Shown here one piece after another: positions 8,732-17,979 of a stretch of 36,637 bases of DNA. A program made the position numbers and the translations under genes. Each line of letters opens with the position of its first letter. Position 1 is the stretch's first letter. The DNA is from Candidatus Bathyarchaeota archaeon (GTDB lineage: Archaea > Thermoproteota > Bathyarchaeia > Bathyarchaeales > Bathycorpusculaceae). The notes beneath the pieces are model-generated. The model did not search any database, had not been told where the DNA came from, and saw nothing but the letters and a program-made list of their open reading frames with translations. Where the stretch lies: the NCBI GenBank assembly GCA_003165195.1, contig PLSP01000085.1, forward strand, positions 1-36,637. The letters run 5' to 3'.

Positions 8732-9634
8732 TTATTCGTCCCTCGCTTTTTGCCCAACGAGATTGAAGAAAATATCATCCAAAGTAACAGGGGCAATAGA
8801 GAACTTTACTGCTTGCTCAGCGAACGTTTTGGCTAGACTGAAAGCTTCATCTTCATTAGTCATTATCTGCGTATATCCACTTGCGCTTACAGTTAACTCT
8901 CCATCTTTCAACTGAGGAACATGGACGTTAGGCGGCAGTTTAATGCTGTACTGGTATCTTGTGCTACTTCTCAGCTCTGGAAGAGTGCCAATTGAAATTA
9001 ATTTTCCATCTTTAAGAATCCCTATTTTATCTGCAAGTTGCTCTGCCTCTTCCAGGTAATGAGTTGTTAGAAAAATAAACCGGTCTTTGCCAAGCGTTCT
9101 AAGAATATCCCAAAGCTCATGTCTAGAAATCGGGTCCAACCCAGTTGTTGGTTCATCAAGAAAAATAACGTCAGCTTCAGAGGCAGTTACGGTGGCAATG
9201 AGAACTTTGCGTTTTGTTCCGCCTGAGAGGCGGCTAGTCAAAACATTAGCGCATTGGTCTAAGTCAAACTTTGCAAGCGATTCGTCGGCAAGCCTTTTTG
9301 CTTCATTGTAGCTGTAGCCTCGCCAAAGAAGGTATGAAGAAACAGTTTGTTTGGGGGTCATCCATCTTATCGTTCTGGCTTCTTGTGGAACAATCGCAAT
9401 CGTCTCTCTTAACTTGTTTTCCTGTTTAAGTACATCAAAACCGTTGATGGAGGCGGTTCCAGCGGTCGGCTGAAGCTCGGTGGCAAGAATTCTGATAAGC
9501 GTAGTTTTTCCGGCGCCATTTCTGCCAATTAAACCGAAAATACCTTTAGTTTCTATTGTAAAAGTGACGTTTTCAAGAGCTTTGCGGTGGTCTTCATAAA
9601 CTTTCGTCAACCCATTACATTCAAGATTGCCCAT
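8732..9634 (-). CDS. ABC exporter ATPase (CcmA/DrrA type, second transporter)
   Basis: A 300-residue ATP-binding subunit with Walker A GRNGAGKTT (about 37-45), the signature LSGGTKRK, Walker B VIFLDEPTTGLD and the switch His in TTHYLEEAEQ. The C-terminal 80 residues form the extra domain common in DrrA-type export ATPases. It pairs with the permease just downstream. There are 93 nt between it and the permease of the first transporter, and all genes run the same way. Confidence 0.92.
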   Translation of the reverse strand: MGNLECNGLTKVYEDHRKALENVTFTIETKGIFGLIGRNGAGKTTLIRILATELQPTAGTASINGFDVLKQENKLRETIAIVPQEARTIRWMTPKQTVSSYLLWRGYSYNEAKRLADESLAKFDLDQCANVLTSRLSGGTKRKVLIATVTASEADVIFLDEPTTGLDPISRHELWDILRTLGKDRFIFLTTHYLEEAEQLADKIGILKDGKLISIGTLPELRSSTRYQYSIKLPPNVHVPQLKDGELTVSASGYTQIMTNEDEAFSLAKTFAEQAVKFSIAPVTLDDIFFNLVGQKARDE

Positions 9635-9727
9635 TGATACCAGTCTACCTAAAAATAATGAGTGACATACTTGTTGGTTGTTTTTTCGTTTTTGAAATTA
9701 TGCTTGCGGCGAAGGAAGACCTGCATT

Positions 9728-10534
9728 TTAAAGGATCACCTTGGGATAGAGTTTTGCGCCAATTAGCACTAAAGCTACCAAGATGGCGAACAGCACTAGT
9801 ATGTCCCATCCGATTCCGTAAGCACTGGAGCCGCCTACGATCATTAGTCCTCGGAGAGCATCTACAGAGTATGTAAGAGGGTTTAACCTTGCAATTACTT
9901 GTAGCCAACTAGGCATCATAGAGAGGGGATAAATGGCGTTGCTTGTAAAAAACAGCGGCATAGTTAACACTTGCCCTATTCCCATAAAGCGTTCACGGGT
10001 CTTAACTAAGGAAGCTATGATGAGTGAAAGTGTCGAGAACAAACCCGACGTCAGTACTGCGACAACCACCACTAACGAAAGATTTAGCGGATTCCAAACG
10101 ATACCTACACCAACCAGTATTACAAGAACGTACACTATGAATACTTGAGAGAGAGCACGCAGACCTGCTGACAAAGATTTACCTAACACCAAGGCCGGCC
10201 GTGGTGTAGGGCTGACTAGAAATTTGTGTATAATACCTAAGTCTCGTTCCCAAATTACAGTAATACCAAAGAAAATAGCTATGAACAACACACTTTGGGC
10301 CAAAATTCCAGGCGCCATGAAAGCTATGTAGGACAAGTTGCCAGTGGGTATTGCATGTATCTGCGTGAAAACCTCGCCGAAGACTAGCAACCAGAGAGCA
10401 GGTTGAACGGCACGGGTAATAAGCTCGGCGGGATCATGACGAAGCTTTCGTGCATCCATTTCCACGATACTTAAAGTTTTATTGAAGAAGCGAACAACTG
10501 AATTGGTTACTTCTGTTAAACTTTCTAGCGCCAT
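9728..10534 (-). CDS. ABC-2 type exporter permease (first transporter)
   Basis: 268 residues, ABC-2/DrrB-like, with about six membrane segments and a recognisable LVSPTPRPALVLGKSLS loop, followed by MGIGQVLTMPLFFTSNAIYPLSMMPSWLQ (split: MGIGQVLTMPLFF and SNAIYPLSMMPSW), the conserved ABC-2 signature region. It starts 1 nt after the stop of the ATPase gene at 10536, so coupling is likely. In MarR-regulated archaeal clusters such pairs usually export toxic compounds; the substrate here is not known. Confidence 0.9.
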   Translation of the reverse strand: MALESLTEVTNSVVRFFNKTLSIVEMDARKLRHDPAELITRAVQPALWLLVFGEVFTQIHAIPTGNLSYIAFMAPGILAQSVLFIAIFFGITVIWERDLGIIHKFLVSPTPRPALVLGKSLSAGLRALSQVFIVYVLVILVGVGIVWNPLNLSLVVVVAVLTSGLFSTLSLIIASLVKTRERFMGIGQVLTMPLFFTSNAIYPLSMMPSWLQVIARLNPLTYSVDALRGLMIVGGSSAYGIGWDILVLFAILVALVLIGAKLYPKVIL

Positions 10535-10535
10535 T

Positions 10536-11333
10536 TTAAGCGAGCCTCCCTGCTGTTCGTCTAGTCATAGATGTTTCTCTATAACTCTCGCCACTTTCAA
10601 GAGTTCCACAGGAATAATGGGTAAAAACATCTTCGAGTGTGGCATTTTCTTTTTCTAAAGATGCTTTCAATTCCGCTGGGACACCGATAGCGGCTAGTTT
10701 TCCTTGATTCATTATTCCTACATGAGTGCAGAGTTTGTCTGCCTCTTCCATGTAATGGGTGGTGATGAAAATTGTGGTTCCATAGTCTGACCTTAGTTTT
10801 TCGATGTGATCCCAGACTATTTTCCGTCCAACTGGGTCAAGACCAATTGTAGGCTCGTCCAAGAAAAGCACCTTAGGGCGATGAAGCATGGATTGGGCTA
10901 TTTCCAAGCGTCTTATCATGCCGCCTGAATAGTTTTTTACCAGTTTGCCTGAAGCGTCGTTAAGACCCATGAATTCTAATGATTCATTGATTCGCTTCTC
11001 GCGTTCGCGACGGGGAATATCATATAATTTGGAGAAAACCAAAAGGTTTTCACGACCCGTAAGCGTGCCGTCTGCTGAAAGGATTTGTGGTACGTATCCA
11101 ATTAGTCGTCGCACTTCGGACGGGTTACGAATTATATCCAACCCTCCGATACTGGCAGTTCCGTGAGTCGGGGGAAGCAGGGTGATTATCATTTTGATGG
11201 CGGTTGTTTTACCGGCGCCGTTGGGTCCGAGCAATCCGAAGATTTCACCTTGATTAACTGAAATGCTCAAGTCGTTCACGGCTTTGAATTCGCCAAACTG
11301 ACGAGTAAGGTGGTTGGTTGTTAAGATGGGCAT
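10536..11333 (-). CDS. ABC exporter ATPase (DrrA type, first transporter)
   Basis: 265 residues with Walker A GPNGAGKTT, the signature YSGGMIRRLEIA, Walker B VLFLDEPTIGLDP and the switch THYMEEADKL. The C-terminal tail is short (LEDVFTHYSCG and about 20 more residues), as in small DrrA proteins. It lies 2 nt downstream of the MarR gene and directly upstream of its permease. Confidence 0.92.
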   Translation of the reverse strand: MPILTTNHLTRQFGEFKAVNDLSISVNQGEIFGLLGPNGAGKTTAIKMIITLLPPTHGTASIGGLDIIRNPSEVRRLIGYVPQILSADGTLTGRENLLVFSKLYDIPRREREKRINESLEFMGLNDASGKLVKNYSGGMIRRLEIAQSMLHRPKVLFLDEPTIGLDPVGRKIVWDHIEKLRSDYGTTIFITTHYMEEADKLCTHVGIMNQGKLAAIGVPAELKASLEKENATLEDVFTHYSCGTLESGESYRETSMTRRTAGRLA

Positions 11334-11335
11334 GT

Positions 11336-11806
11336 TTAGGTCACATCGCTTAATTTGTTTGCAACTGTGAAGACAGATCTCATCGCTTTCATAGCTTTGA
11401 TGACGGTTGCCCTATCATCAGCAGTCATGTTGCCCGTTTTTTGTGTTAGGTAGGCCATGGTTCCTTTTCGAGATGCTTCCGTGATTTTGACTCCACTGGG
11501 TGTGGCGAGTAATTTTACTCTTCGTCGATCGGCTGGATGTTCTTCTCTTGTTAGTAAGCCTTTTTTGAGTAGGGAGTCTACGAGTTTGGACATGGAGGGT
11601 AGTGTGATTCCAATGTGGTCTGCGACTTGGGTGAGTGAAACGCCGGCGTTTCGGTTTACATATGACAGTGTGCGGAATTGTGGTATGGTGAGGTCGGGTG
11701 TCCGTCGGCCGCGCATTTGGGCGCGTATGTCTCTCATGACTAGTGGTACTACTTCGAGTAGTTCTCGGGTGCATTCTTCGGTGTTGTCGGTTTTGTTAAT
11801 GGTCAT
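11336..11806 (-). CDS. MarR-family transcriptional regulator
   Basis: 156 residues with a winged helix at about 40-120: LTIPQFRTLSYVNRN, VSLTQVADHIGITLPSMSKLVDSLLKKG (recognition region, shown with a comma break: VSLTQVADHIGI, TLPSMSKLVDSLLKKG) and the wing EEHPADRRRVKL. MarR proteins usually repress their own operon and release DNA when a ligand binds. It is the first gene of a five-gene exporter cluster and has a near-ideal operator 19 nt upstream, which supports autoregulation. Confidence 0.93.
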   Translation of the reverse strand: MTINKTDNTEECTRELLEVVPLVMRDIRAQMRGRRTPDLTIPQFRTLSYVNRNAGVSLTQVADHIGITLPSMSKLVDSLLKKGLLTREEHPADRRRVKLLATPSGVKITEASRKGTMAYLTQKTGNMTADDRATVIKAMKAMRSVFTVANKLSDVT

Positions 11807-11824
11807 ATTAGTTGCACTTTCTAA

Positions 11825-11843
11825 TAGTTAGAAAATCTAACTA
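11825..11843 (-). promoter_or_regulatory. MarR operator (inverted repeat)
   Basis: TAGTTAGA-AAA-TCTAACTA, a perfect 8+8 inverted repeat with a 3-nt centre, 19 nt upstream of the marR ATG and in the only gap before the cluster. Length and position suit a MarR dimer that blocks the core promoter. Confidence 0.65.
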
Positions 11844-11868
11844 ATTAACCTTGCGCAACAAATGAAAA

Positions 11869-13408
11869 TCATGAACTAACCAAAGATCGCCCAGACATTT
11901 CCAGCGGTTTTTTAACCTGCATTAACTGCAGAATAGTTGGTGCCACATCAGCCAATCGCCCAGCATGCAATCTCAACTTCTTTTCAGTCACTATGACGAA
12001 AGGAACACTATTGGTCGTATGCGCCGTCCAAGGCCCACCGGTTTCATAATCAATCAGCTGTTCAGCATGACCATGATCAGAAGTAACAACACAAAGTCCA
12101 CCCACGCTTTCCACAGCTTCAATCACTTCTAAAAGACATTTATCAACAAGCTCAAGAGCCTGTACAGTTGCCGATAGGTTTCCCGTGTGAGCAATCAAGT
12201 CAGGATTAGCATAATTAACCAAAACAAAATCGTACGCATTAGATTTAATGCTGGCGATCAGTTTCGCTGTAACTTCAAAGGCGCTCATTTCAGGTTTCAA
12301 ATCGTAAGTGGCAACTTTGAGTGACTTTACAAGAATCCTTTGTTCGCTAGGATAGGGTTTCTCTCTTCCCCCATTAAAAAAGAAGGTCACATGAGCGTAC
12401 TTCTCAGTCTCTGCAATACGCAGCTGAGTAAAACCTAAATCACTTAACACTTCTCCCAAACCTTTCTCCAAACTTAAAGGCGGAAACAGCGTTGGCAAAT
12501 TAAACTCTGCATTATATTGAGTCATGCAAATCAGTTGAATACCAAAAAATTGTTTCCTTTCAAAAGATGTGAACTGTTTTTGGAAGAGGCTCTCAGTTAA
12601 TTGTCTGGGTCTATCTGACCTAAAGTTAAAAAAGATAATACAGTCCCTCTCCGCTAAGCCACTGTAAGCTGCCCCATCTCCCCCAATAACCGAAGGCAAA
12701 ACAAACTCGTCTGTCTCTCCATGGCGGTAAGCTTGCTCTAAAGCTTCTTCAGCCGAATCTGCCCTCAACCCGTTTCCGAGTGCTATTGCGTTATATGCTT
12801 TAGCTGTGCGGTCCCATCTGTTATCTCGGTCCATAGAGTAGAATCTTCCCATAATCGTAGCGATTCTGCCAACTTTTAACTCACCTAGTTTTTTTTCTAA
12901 AACTTGCAGATACTTGAGAGCGCTTTTAGGCGGCGTGTCTCTTCCGTTCCAGAAAAGCGTGAACCCACACTTTTTTGAGACCGTGTTGCTTTGCAACGTC
13001 GAGGAGTGCAAATAAATGGTTAATGTCACTGTGAACTCCACCGTCAGATAATAAACCCATAAAATGTATATTTGCACTCGCCGCTTTTGCTTGTTCCAAG
13101 TTTTTTATAAGGACATCGTTGCGTGAAAAGCTGCTTTTGGCTATCGATTGATTTATTCTAACTAAATCCTGCACCACTACTCTTCCAGCGCCAAGATTTA
13201 GATGCCCCACCTCAGAGTTTCCCATAACTCCCTGCGGTAAGCCTACAGCCAAACCTGATGCTTGAAGAGTAGTATGGGGGCATTCCTTCCAAATTCGGGT
13301 TATTTCGGGAAGGTTTGCGTGTGCTATTGCGTTTCCAAGTTTTTTTCGTTGTATGCCCCAGCCGTCAAGAATCACAAGTACAATGGGTTTAACTTTGTTA
13401 ACGCTCAA
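11869..13408 (-). pseudogene. gpmI: Cofactor-independent phosphoglycerate mutase, split by a one-base insertion
   Basis: Interconverts 3- and 2-phosphoglycerate in glycolysis/gluconeogenesis. The N-terminal part (TTG 13408, about 154 codons) has the metal-binding VLVILDGWG, the phosphoserine region GVMGNSEVGHLNLGAG and LLSDGGVHS, and reaches VHAFL. The next expected residues DGRDTPP appear in another frame (NGRDTPPKSALKYLQ), after which the rest of the enzyme follows to 11869, including the metal site VTSDHGHAEQ. Removing one A (plus-strand T 12947 or 12948) gives LDGRDTPP and restores one frame of about 513 codons, normal for GpmI. A sequencing or assembly error is as likely as a true mutation, since the rest is well conserved. 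Confidence 0.88.
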
Positions 13409-13497
13409 GCTGTTTATCGCTCCAGCCCTTGTTCCTTTGCATCGCAGTTATTAAGTTATCAAAAAAATGAAAAAGAAAAAGTTGTTGTTCTTTTGGT

Positions 13498-14889
13498 TTA
13501 TTCCAGCATTTCTATGAAAGCGTTGACACGATTTTGTAGTTGCTCAGTCTGTTCTCCTCTTTGCTCATGCTCTATGATTAGTGTGGGGAGGTCTGTTTCT
13601 TCTTTGATGATGTCACATAACATTCTTGATATGGCTGATTGTGTGTTGCAACCCCAATTATAGAGGAATAACGCTCCGTCTGCACGCGATTTCTTCAGTA
13701 GCTCTATAGTCCATTTTGCTCTCTCTTCTATAGGTTGCTCGTATGGGTAGGATAGAATGGCTTTGGCTAGTTTTTCGTATGGATCGCCTGTTTCTTCAAC
13801 GATGGTTGTTATGTCGCTCCAGTGATTGTCGTTTCCAACAATTATTCCACCGGCTTCTTCGACACGGAAATCGTTTGGGAAAACGCATGAACCCAGAACA
13901 AAGAGTCTCTTGGCATCTTCTGCTACGCCCTCTCCTTTTACGCCATATTTAACGCGATCTTTGACATATCCATTTGATTCTTTTAGAACAGTTAAGGTAG
14001 CGTTGGGGTCTCCGTGGAGTTCCATGCCGCCCATCTGGAATATGTCTCTTCGGTCTGCACCGTTAGTCGGCGGAACTTTAGCTGACCACCAGACATCTGC
14101 AGTTTCAATTGCCAGTTTACGTCCCTCATTATGCAGCTTTATCTCCTTGTGCAATGCTTCCTCTGTGACTTCTTTTCCTGCTAATTTGCCGATTTTTTGG
14201 GTGAGTCGTTGAAGCGTTTTGGCTAAGTAATCAACAGCCCATTCCTTGTCTTTTTGGTGATCCAATGGGTAATCTACGAGAAATAGGTCAACTTTATGTT
14301 TGCCATGGCGGTGGGCTTCTAAACCGTAACTTACGTCGGAGCATCTAAGGCAAAGATATGGCGCCACCATGTCTACGGGCAAGTTACCTTCTTGTATGGT
14401 TTCATAGCCAGCGGTGTTGCATATTTCAACGCTGAGGGATCGGCGAGCTTTTTCGCGTTCATCCATTCTGCTTAATTCTTCTTCTCGAAGGTTTAATCCT
14501 TCCACTCTGCCACGTGCCCATAGACCTGTGCTGGCTGGTCTTAATGCTATGCCTCCTGCTGCATAGTAGGGGTCAACGCTTTGGCCACCTTGAACGAAAA
14601 TGATTGGGATACCTGATTCACGTGCTTTAGTTATTCTGTCTGTCATTGTAAGCATTAGGTAATTGTGTTTTATTGTACTTGGAAGGTGAACGTCACCTGA
14701 TAGTCGTCGGTGGTAATAGCGGCTGTTGCTGAAAGCGTGGGGGTACCTTATGGGTGCTTCTTCGGTCATGAAACGCCAAATTTCCGCTGCAGAAACACGG
14801 ATGCCATTTCTAAACGCTATGTCTTCGGTTTTTACGAATTCATTTTTTATTTCTTCAGGGTACTTATAGAGGGTTTCAGTTTTGCTCAT
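13498..14889 (-). CDS. 2-hydroxyacyl-CoA dehydratase / benzoyl-CoA reductase-like large subunit
   Basis: 463 residues, HgdB/BcrB-like superfamily. Family landmarks include PIIFVQGGQSVDPYYAAGG, Cys residues in SVEICNTAGY and APYLCLRCSDVSYG, LFVLGSCVFPND, and the C-terminal LFLYNWGCNTQS followed by LPTLIIEHE, which matches the Fe-S/substrate region of these enzymes. Known relatives bind [4Fe-4S] clusters and use electrons energised by ATP hydrolysis in the activator to make ketyl radicals or reduce aromatic rings. The real substrate is unknown. Its start overlaps the smaller subunit stop by 4 nt. An organosulfur role is inferred only from the regulon and neighbours. Confidence 0.88.
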   Translation of the reverse strand: MSKTETLYKYPEEIKNEFVKTEDIAFRNGIRVSAAEIWRFMTEEAPIRYPHAFSNSRYYHRRLSGDVHLPSTIKHNYLMLTMTDRITKARESGIPIIFVQGGQSVDPYYAAGGIALRPASTGLWARGRVEGLNLREEELSRMDEREKARRSLSVEICNTAGYETIQEGNLPVDMVAPYLCLRCSDVSYGLEAHRHGKHKVDLFLVDYPLDHQKDKEWAVDYLAKTLQRLTQKIGKLAGKEVTEEALHKEIKLHNEGRKLAIETADVWWSAKVPPTNGADRRDIFQMGGMELHGDPNATLTVLKESNGYVKDRVKYGVKGEGVAEDAKRLFVLGSCVFPNDFRVEEAGGIIVGNDNHWSDITTIVEETGDPYEKLAKAILSYPYEQPIEERAKWTIELLKKSRADGALFLYNWGCNTQSAISRMLCDIIKEETDLPTLIIEHEQRGEQTEQLQNRVNAFIEMLE

Positions 14890-16070
14890 GCTTCAATCTC
14901 CAAAGGATGTTTATTTTTTAAAATTTCAACGAATGTTTCTATTCTGGTTCGAATTGCTTCAGTGTCAGAGCGCGCGTACTCCGTGTGGATGTCAAGCAGC
15001 GGAATGCCCTCTTTCTGAAGCACATCTTTGGTTTCCAATGTTTTGAAAGTGAAGGGGTCGCAGTAACGTAGTGTGTGGTAGATTACGCCCTGAGCTTGGA
15101 ATTCATGAATTAACTGTTTTAGGTTTTTGAGTCGCTTATCTGAGTCTAAATCAAGATAGGGTAATGAGCCATGGGGAACTCGGTTAATGTATGCTTCAGC
15201 GATGCCTTTCACGGAGGGCTCTTTAATATCGATTCCTAAATATGGGTTCAGCCCTGACCAAAGATCATCACCTACTATCCTACCGCCTACCTGCTCTATG
15301 ATGTTGATAATTTTGGTGTCTTTGGGTGGGATTATGCTGCCTGACAGAAATATGCGTGCATTTCCTTTTTGTTGACCTATCACTGGTTTGCCGTGTTGTT
15401 TGAGTTCTGTGAGTAATTCATTTAGTAATGAGAGGTACTGTGCTCGGTCAAGGTAAAATCCGGCGTGGACAACGTCAAAAACTTCTTTCCAAGTTATTGC
15501 TTGGTTGTCGGCTGCTTGATAGGTGTAGAGGTTTTGTATCGCTTTTCTTATGCCATTGTAAAGTTGGATGGCTTCTAAAAGTTTGTCTTCATCCAGTTTT
15601 GCGCCGGCGAACGTTTCTAGTTTTGTTACAAAGTATTCAAGTTCTTTTTCAAAGTATACTTTGCCTTCGGGCAAGTAGAAGTTCCGCGGTACTCCGAGAA
15701 TAAGCGTGTTAACTTTGAAGTAATGTTGAATTACTTCTGCTAATCTATAAATTTGGAGGCAACTTGAGTCAACAGCCACTAAATCGGCGTTCTGAATGTA
15801 GGGATCTTGTTTCTTTGCGAATAATCCCACGGTTTCTCTTACGAAAACACAGTTGTTTTTTGAAATATATCTTCCGCCGACCTCAACTAAACTTTCGTCT
15901 CCACCGCTGCCTAAGCGAATTGGGATCAAACCTAAGGCATAGATAATTTCTTCGGGAATGTTATAGTTGATCCAACCGACGACTTTGACTCCGTTCTTTC
16001 TGAGTTGCACGAGTTCTTGAGGTCGTTTCTCAACTGCCTCTCGAATCTTGCTTAGGGTTTCCAAAGTCAA
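14886..16070 (-). CDS. 2-hydroxyacyl-CoA dehydratase / benzoyl-CoA reductase-like small subunit
   Basis: 394 residues of the HgdB superfamily. The N-terminus KVVGWINYNIPEEIIYALGLIPIRL is typical and is given here as KVVGWINYNIPEEII plus YALGLIPIRL. Cluster-type cysteines lie in NNCVFVRETVG, AVDSSCLQIYRL and LRYCDPFTFK, the last matching the CDPF/CDPY motif of the family. It shares 4-nt overlaps with both neighbours, so activator and two subunits form one translationally coupled set. Two different subunits plus activator resemble dehydratase or BcrBC-like enzymes more than the single-subunit double-cubane proteins. Confidence 0.88.
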   Translation of the reverse strand: MTLETLSKIREAVEKRPQELVQLRKNGVKVVGWINYNIPEEIIYALGLIPIRLGSGGDESLVEVGGRYISKNNCVFVRETVGLFAKKQDPYIQNADLVAVDSSCLQIYRLAEVIQHYFKVNTLILGVPRNFYLPEGKVYFEKELEYFVTKLETFAGAKLDEDKLLEAIQLYNGIRKAIQNLYTYQAADNQAITWKEVFDVVHAGFYLDRAQYLSLLNELLTELKQHGKPVIGQQKGNARIFLSGSIIPPKDTKIINIIEQVGGRIVGDDLWSGLNPYLGIDIKEPSVKGIAEAYINRVPHGSLPYLDLDSDKRLKNLKQLIHEFQAQGVIYHTLRYCDPFTFKTLETKDVLQKEGIPLLDIHTEYARSDTEAIRTRIETFVEILKNKHPLEIEA

Positions 16071-16855
16071 TTGGGTGCGCGCTCCTGTGCAATTACGGCC
16101 GCTCCGTAGGCTCCGACCAGTTGTGGGTCAAACCCGTCGTCTGCGATAATTTTTTTCTCGAAGACTTTTTCAATTTCTTTTCGCATGCCAATGTTTTTCG
16201 CTACTCCGCCTGAGAAGAAAATGTCATCCTCGAAACCGGTTCTTCCGAACAAGCCAAAAATTCGGTTTGCAATGGCGTGGTGTATGCCTCCGATGATGTT
16301 TTCTGGTTTTTCGCCTCTTGCAACCAGTGAAATTACTTCGGATTCGGCGAATACTATGCATGTGCTGGAAATTGGGCATGGTTGTGTTGCTGTCAAAGAA
16401 AGCGGTCCTAGCTGGTCAAGAGTTAATCCGAAGACTTTCGCTAATACGTCTAGAAATTTTCCTGTTCCGGCGGCGCATTTATCGTTCATGGCGAAATCTA
16501 CCACGTGCCCATCGTCGTCTACTCTGATAGCTTTGCAGTCTTGCCCGCCCATGTCTAGCACTGTGTGGGTGGTTGGGTAAAGTGTGTGGGCGCCTTTCGC
16601 GTGGCAAGCTATTTCTGTTATTGTTTTGTTTGCATAGGGTGCTGAGATGCGTCCGTACCCTGTGGCTATGATATATCGTAAATCTGTCTGAGATAGGTTC
16701 GCTGCTCTAAGCGCTTTGTCTAGGGCTTCAATGCCGACTTTTTCGCTATAGATTCCAGTTGGGATAAGGGATGTGCCAGCTACTTCACCATCTAATAAGA
16801 TGATTGATTTTGCGGTTTGCGACCCGATATCTACGCCGGCTACGGCACGAGGCAT
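16067..16855 (-). CDS. ATP-dependent activator (HgdC/BcrD-type, BadF/BadG/BcrA/BcrD ATPase)
   Basis: A 262-residue ASKHA-fold ATPase that transfers one electron to the dehydratase/reductase at the cost of ATP. Nucleotide motifs are GVDIGSQTAK, DMGGQDCKAI and SGGVAKNIGM. The two cysteines that hold the dimer-bridging [4Fe-4S] cluster are Cys127 (NDKCAAGTG) and Cys166 (STCIVFAESEV), the same numbering as in Acidaminococcus HgdC. The ATG overlaps the stop of a 21-codon ORF by one base (TAATG), so translation may depend on that ORF. The bipartite operator 16962-17007 lies upstream. Confidence 0.94.
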   Translation of the reverse strand: MPRAVAGVDIGSQTAKSIILLDGEVAGTSLIPTGIYSEKVGIEALDKALRAANLSQTDLRYIIATGYGRISAPYANKTITEIACHAKGAHTLYPTTHTVLDMGGQDCKAIRVDDDGHVVDFAMNDKCAAGTGKFLDVLAKVFGLTLDQLGPLSLTATQPCPISSTCIVFAESEVISLVARGEKPENIIGGIHHAIANRIFGLFGRTGFEDDIFFSGGVAKNIGMRKEIEKVFEKKIIADDGFDPQLVGAYGAAVIAQERAPN

Positions 16856-16920
16856 TACTTAGAACCACCTTGTTTTGACTGTTTTTTTACGTTTATGATG
16901 TTTTGGTTTTTTTGGGACAT
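16855..16920 (-). CDS. 21-residue leader ORF coupled to the activator gene
   Basis: ATG 16920 preceded by GGAGAG at 8 nt; encodes MSQKNQNIINVKK and eight more residues, then TAA overlapping the activator ATG. It is the first ORF after the bipartite operator. The start region resembles the start of the Ssu-like binding-protein gene (ATGGAG, A-run, ATGTCC, then CCAAAACA and TAAAC), so it could be a copied promoter-plus-gene-start or a true leader peptide. Its existence as a protein is unproven. Confidence 0.45.
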   Translation of the reverse strand: MSQKNQNIINVKKQSKQGGSK

Positions 16921-16961
16921 TTTTTGCTCTCCATATTTAGCTTAATGTGATTGAAGGGATC

Positions 16962-17007
16962 ATAACGGCGTTATATGCGTTTTTGCAGATTTTATTCTAA
17001 TATGACT
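16962..17007 (-). promoter_or_regulatory. Bipartite sulfur-regulon promoter element (dehydratase-like operon)
   Basis: ATAACGGCGTTAT (16962-16974) and a degenerate ATTCTAATATGACT (16994-17007), 32.5 bp centre to centre, with TTTTTGCA between them on the plus strand. It is oriented toward the activator/dehydratase genes; the 13-mer is 42 nt from the 21-codon leader ORF and 107 nt from the activator ATG. Confidence 0.85.
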
Positions 17008-17169
17008 ATTGGCGAAAAGCTTAATTCAGGCTCCAATCACCAAATCAGTTAAGTTTTTTCATTATTTCAGCAAGAAGTTAACCCTTCCAAATTCCAAAAG
17101 TGCATAAAACACTAAAGAGTCCATTGCAGTCGAGGGATTAAAAAATATAAAAAAAACTAAAGCCTGGCA

Positions 17170-17979
17170 CTATGACGCAGAGCTTAGCGTCAATGGTTCT
17201 CTATTTGTTTCAAGTTCATTTCGAAGCAAATCTTCAAACTCATGAAATTTAGCTGTCTTCTTCGCTGACATAGGCCTAGCGCGATCAATGTCAATCCAAA
17301 TCATCGACTTTACTGTCCCAGGTCTTCCACTGAGAACAATTACACGGTCCGAAAGATACACAGCTTCATCAATTTGATGAGTAACAAAAAAGATCGTCTT
17401 CCTCGTTTCTCTATGCACCCTTAAAAGCTCCAGCTGCATTTCTTCTCTTGTTTGAGCATCAAGGGCAGCGAAGGGTTCATCCATCAATAGTATTTCTGGG
17501 TCTAATGCTAAAGCTCTGGCCAAGTTTGCGCGTTGCTGCATTCCTCCTGATAATGCGTGGGGATGATAGCGTTCGAAGCCTGAGAGACCGACAGTTTTGA
17601 TGAGTTCTAAAGCTTTGGCTTCTGCTTCTTTCTTGTTAACATTAAGCATTTCTAGCCCGTAAGTTACGTTTCTGAGGACAGTTCTCCATGGTAGCAAAGA
17701 TGGGCTTTGAAATACTAAGGCTCGGTCGCGACCTGGCCTCGAAACAGGTTTACCATCTATGAATATTTGTCCGTTTTTTGGTTTAAGCAAGCCATCAATT
17801 ACGTATAACAAGGTGCTTTTTCCACAGCCTGATGGTCCTATGATTGAGACGAATTCGCCCTCTGAAACTGCCAAGTTAACGTTTTTTAGGGCGGTGCAGT
17901 GAGATTTATTTTTGATATCTGAATATTCGAAGTTTAATCCTGCAATTTTGAGTTTTGCGTTTGGGATCATATAAATCAC
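17170..17979 (-). CDS. Sulfonate/taurine/nitrate-type ABC importer ATPase (SsuB/TauB-like)
   Basis: 269 residues with Walker A GPSGCGKST (48-56), the signature LSGGMQQR (143-150), Walker B ILLMDEPFAALD (163-174) and the switch His in FVTHQIDEAV. Best fits the SsuB/TauB/NrtD clade by the SPSLLPWRTVLRNV segment. The frame opens at GTG 17979, which overlaps the permease TGA. ATG 17970 is preferred because GGTGA stands exactly 5 nt before it. Last gene of a four-gene operon. A possible terminator follows: a GACGC/GCGTC stem inside the 3' end (17174-17191), then a T-rich tract to 17140. Confidence 0.92.
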   Translation of the reverse strand: MIYMIPNAKLKIAGLNFEYSDIKNKSHCTALKNVNLAVSEGEFVSIIGPSGCGKSTLLYVIDGLLKPKNGQIFIDGKPVSRPGRDRALVFQSPSLLPWRTVLRNVTYGLEMLNVNKKEAEAKALELIKTVGLSGFERYHPHALSGGMQQRANLARALALDPEILLMDEPFAALDAQTREEMQLELLRVHRETRKTIFFVTHQIDEAVYLSDRVIVLSGRPGTVKSMIWIDIDRARPMSAKKTAKFHEFEDLLRNELETNREPLTLSSAS

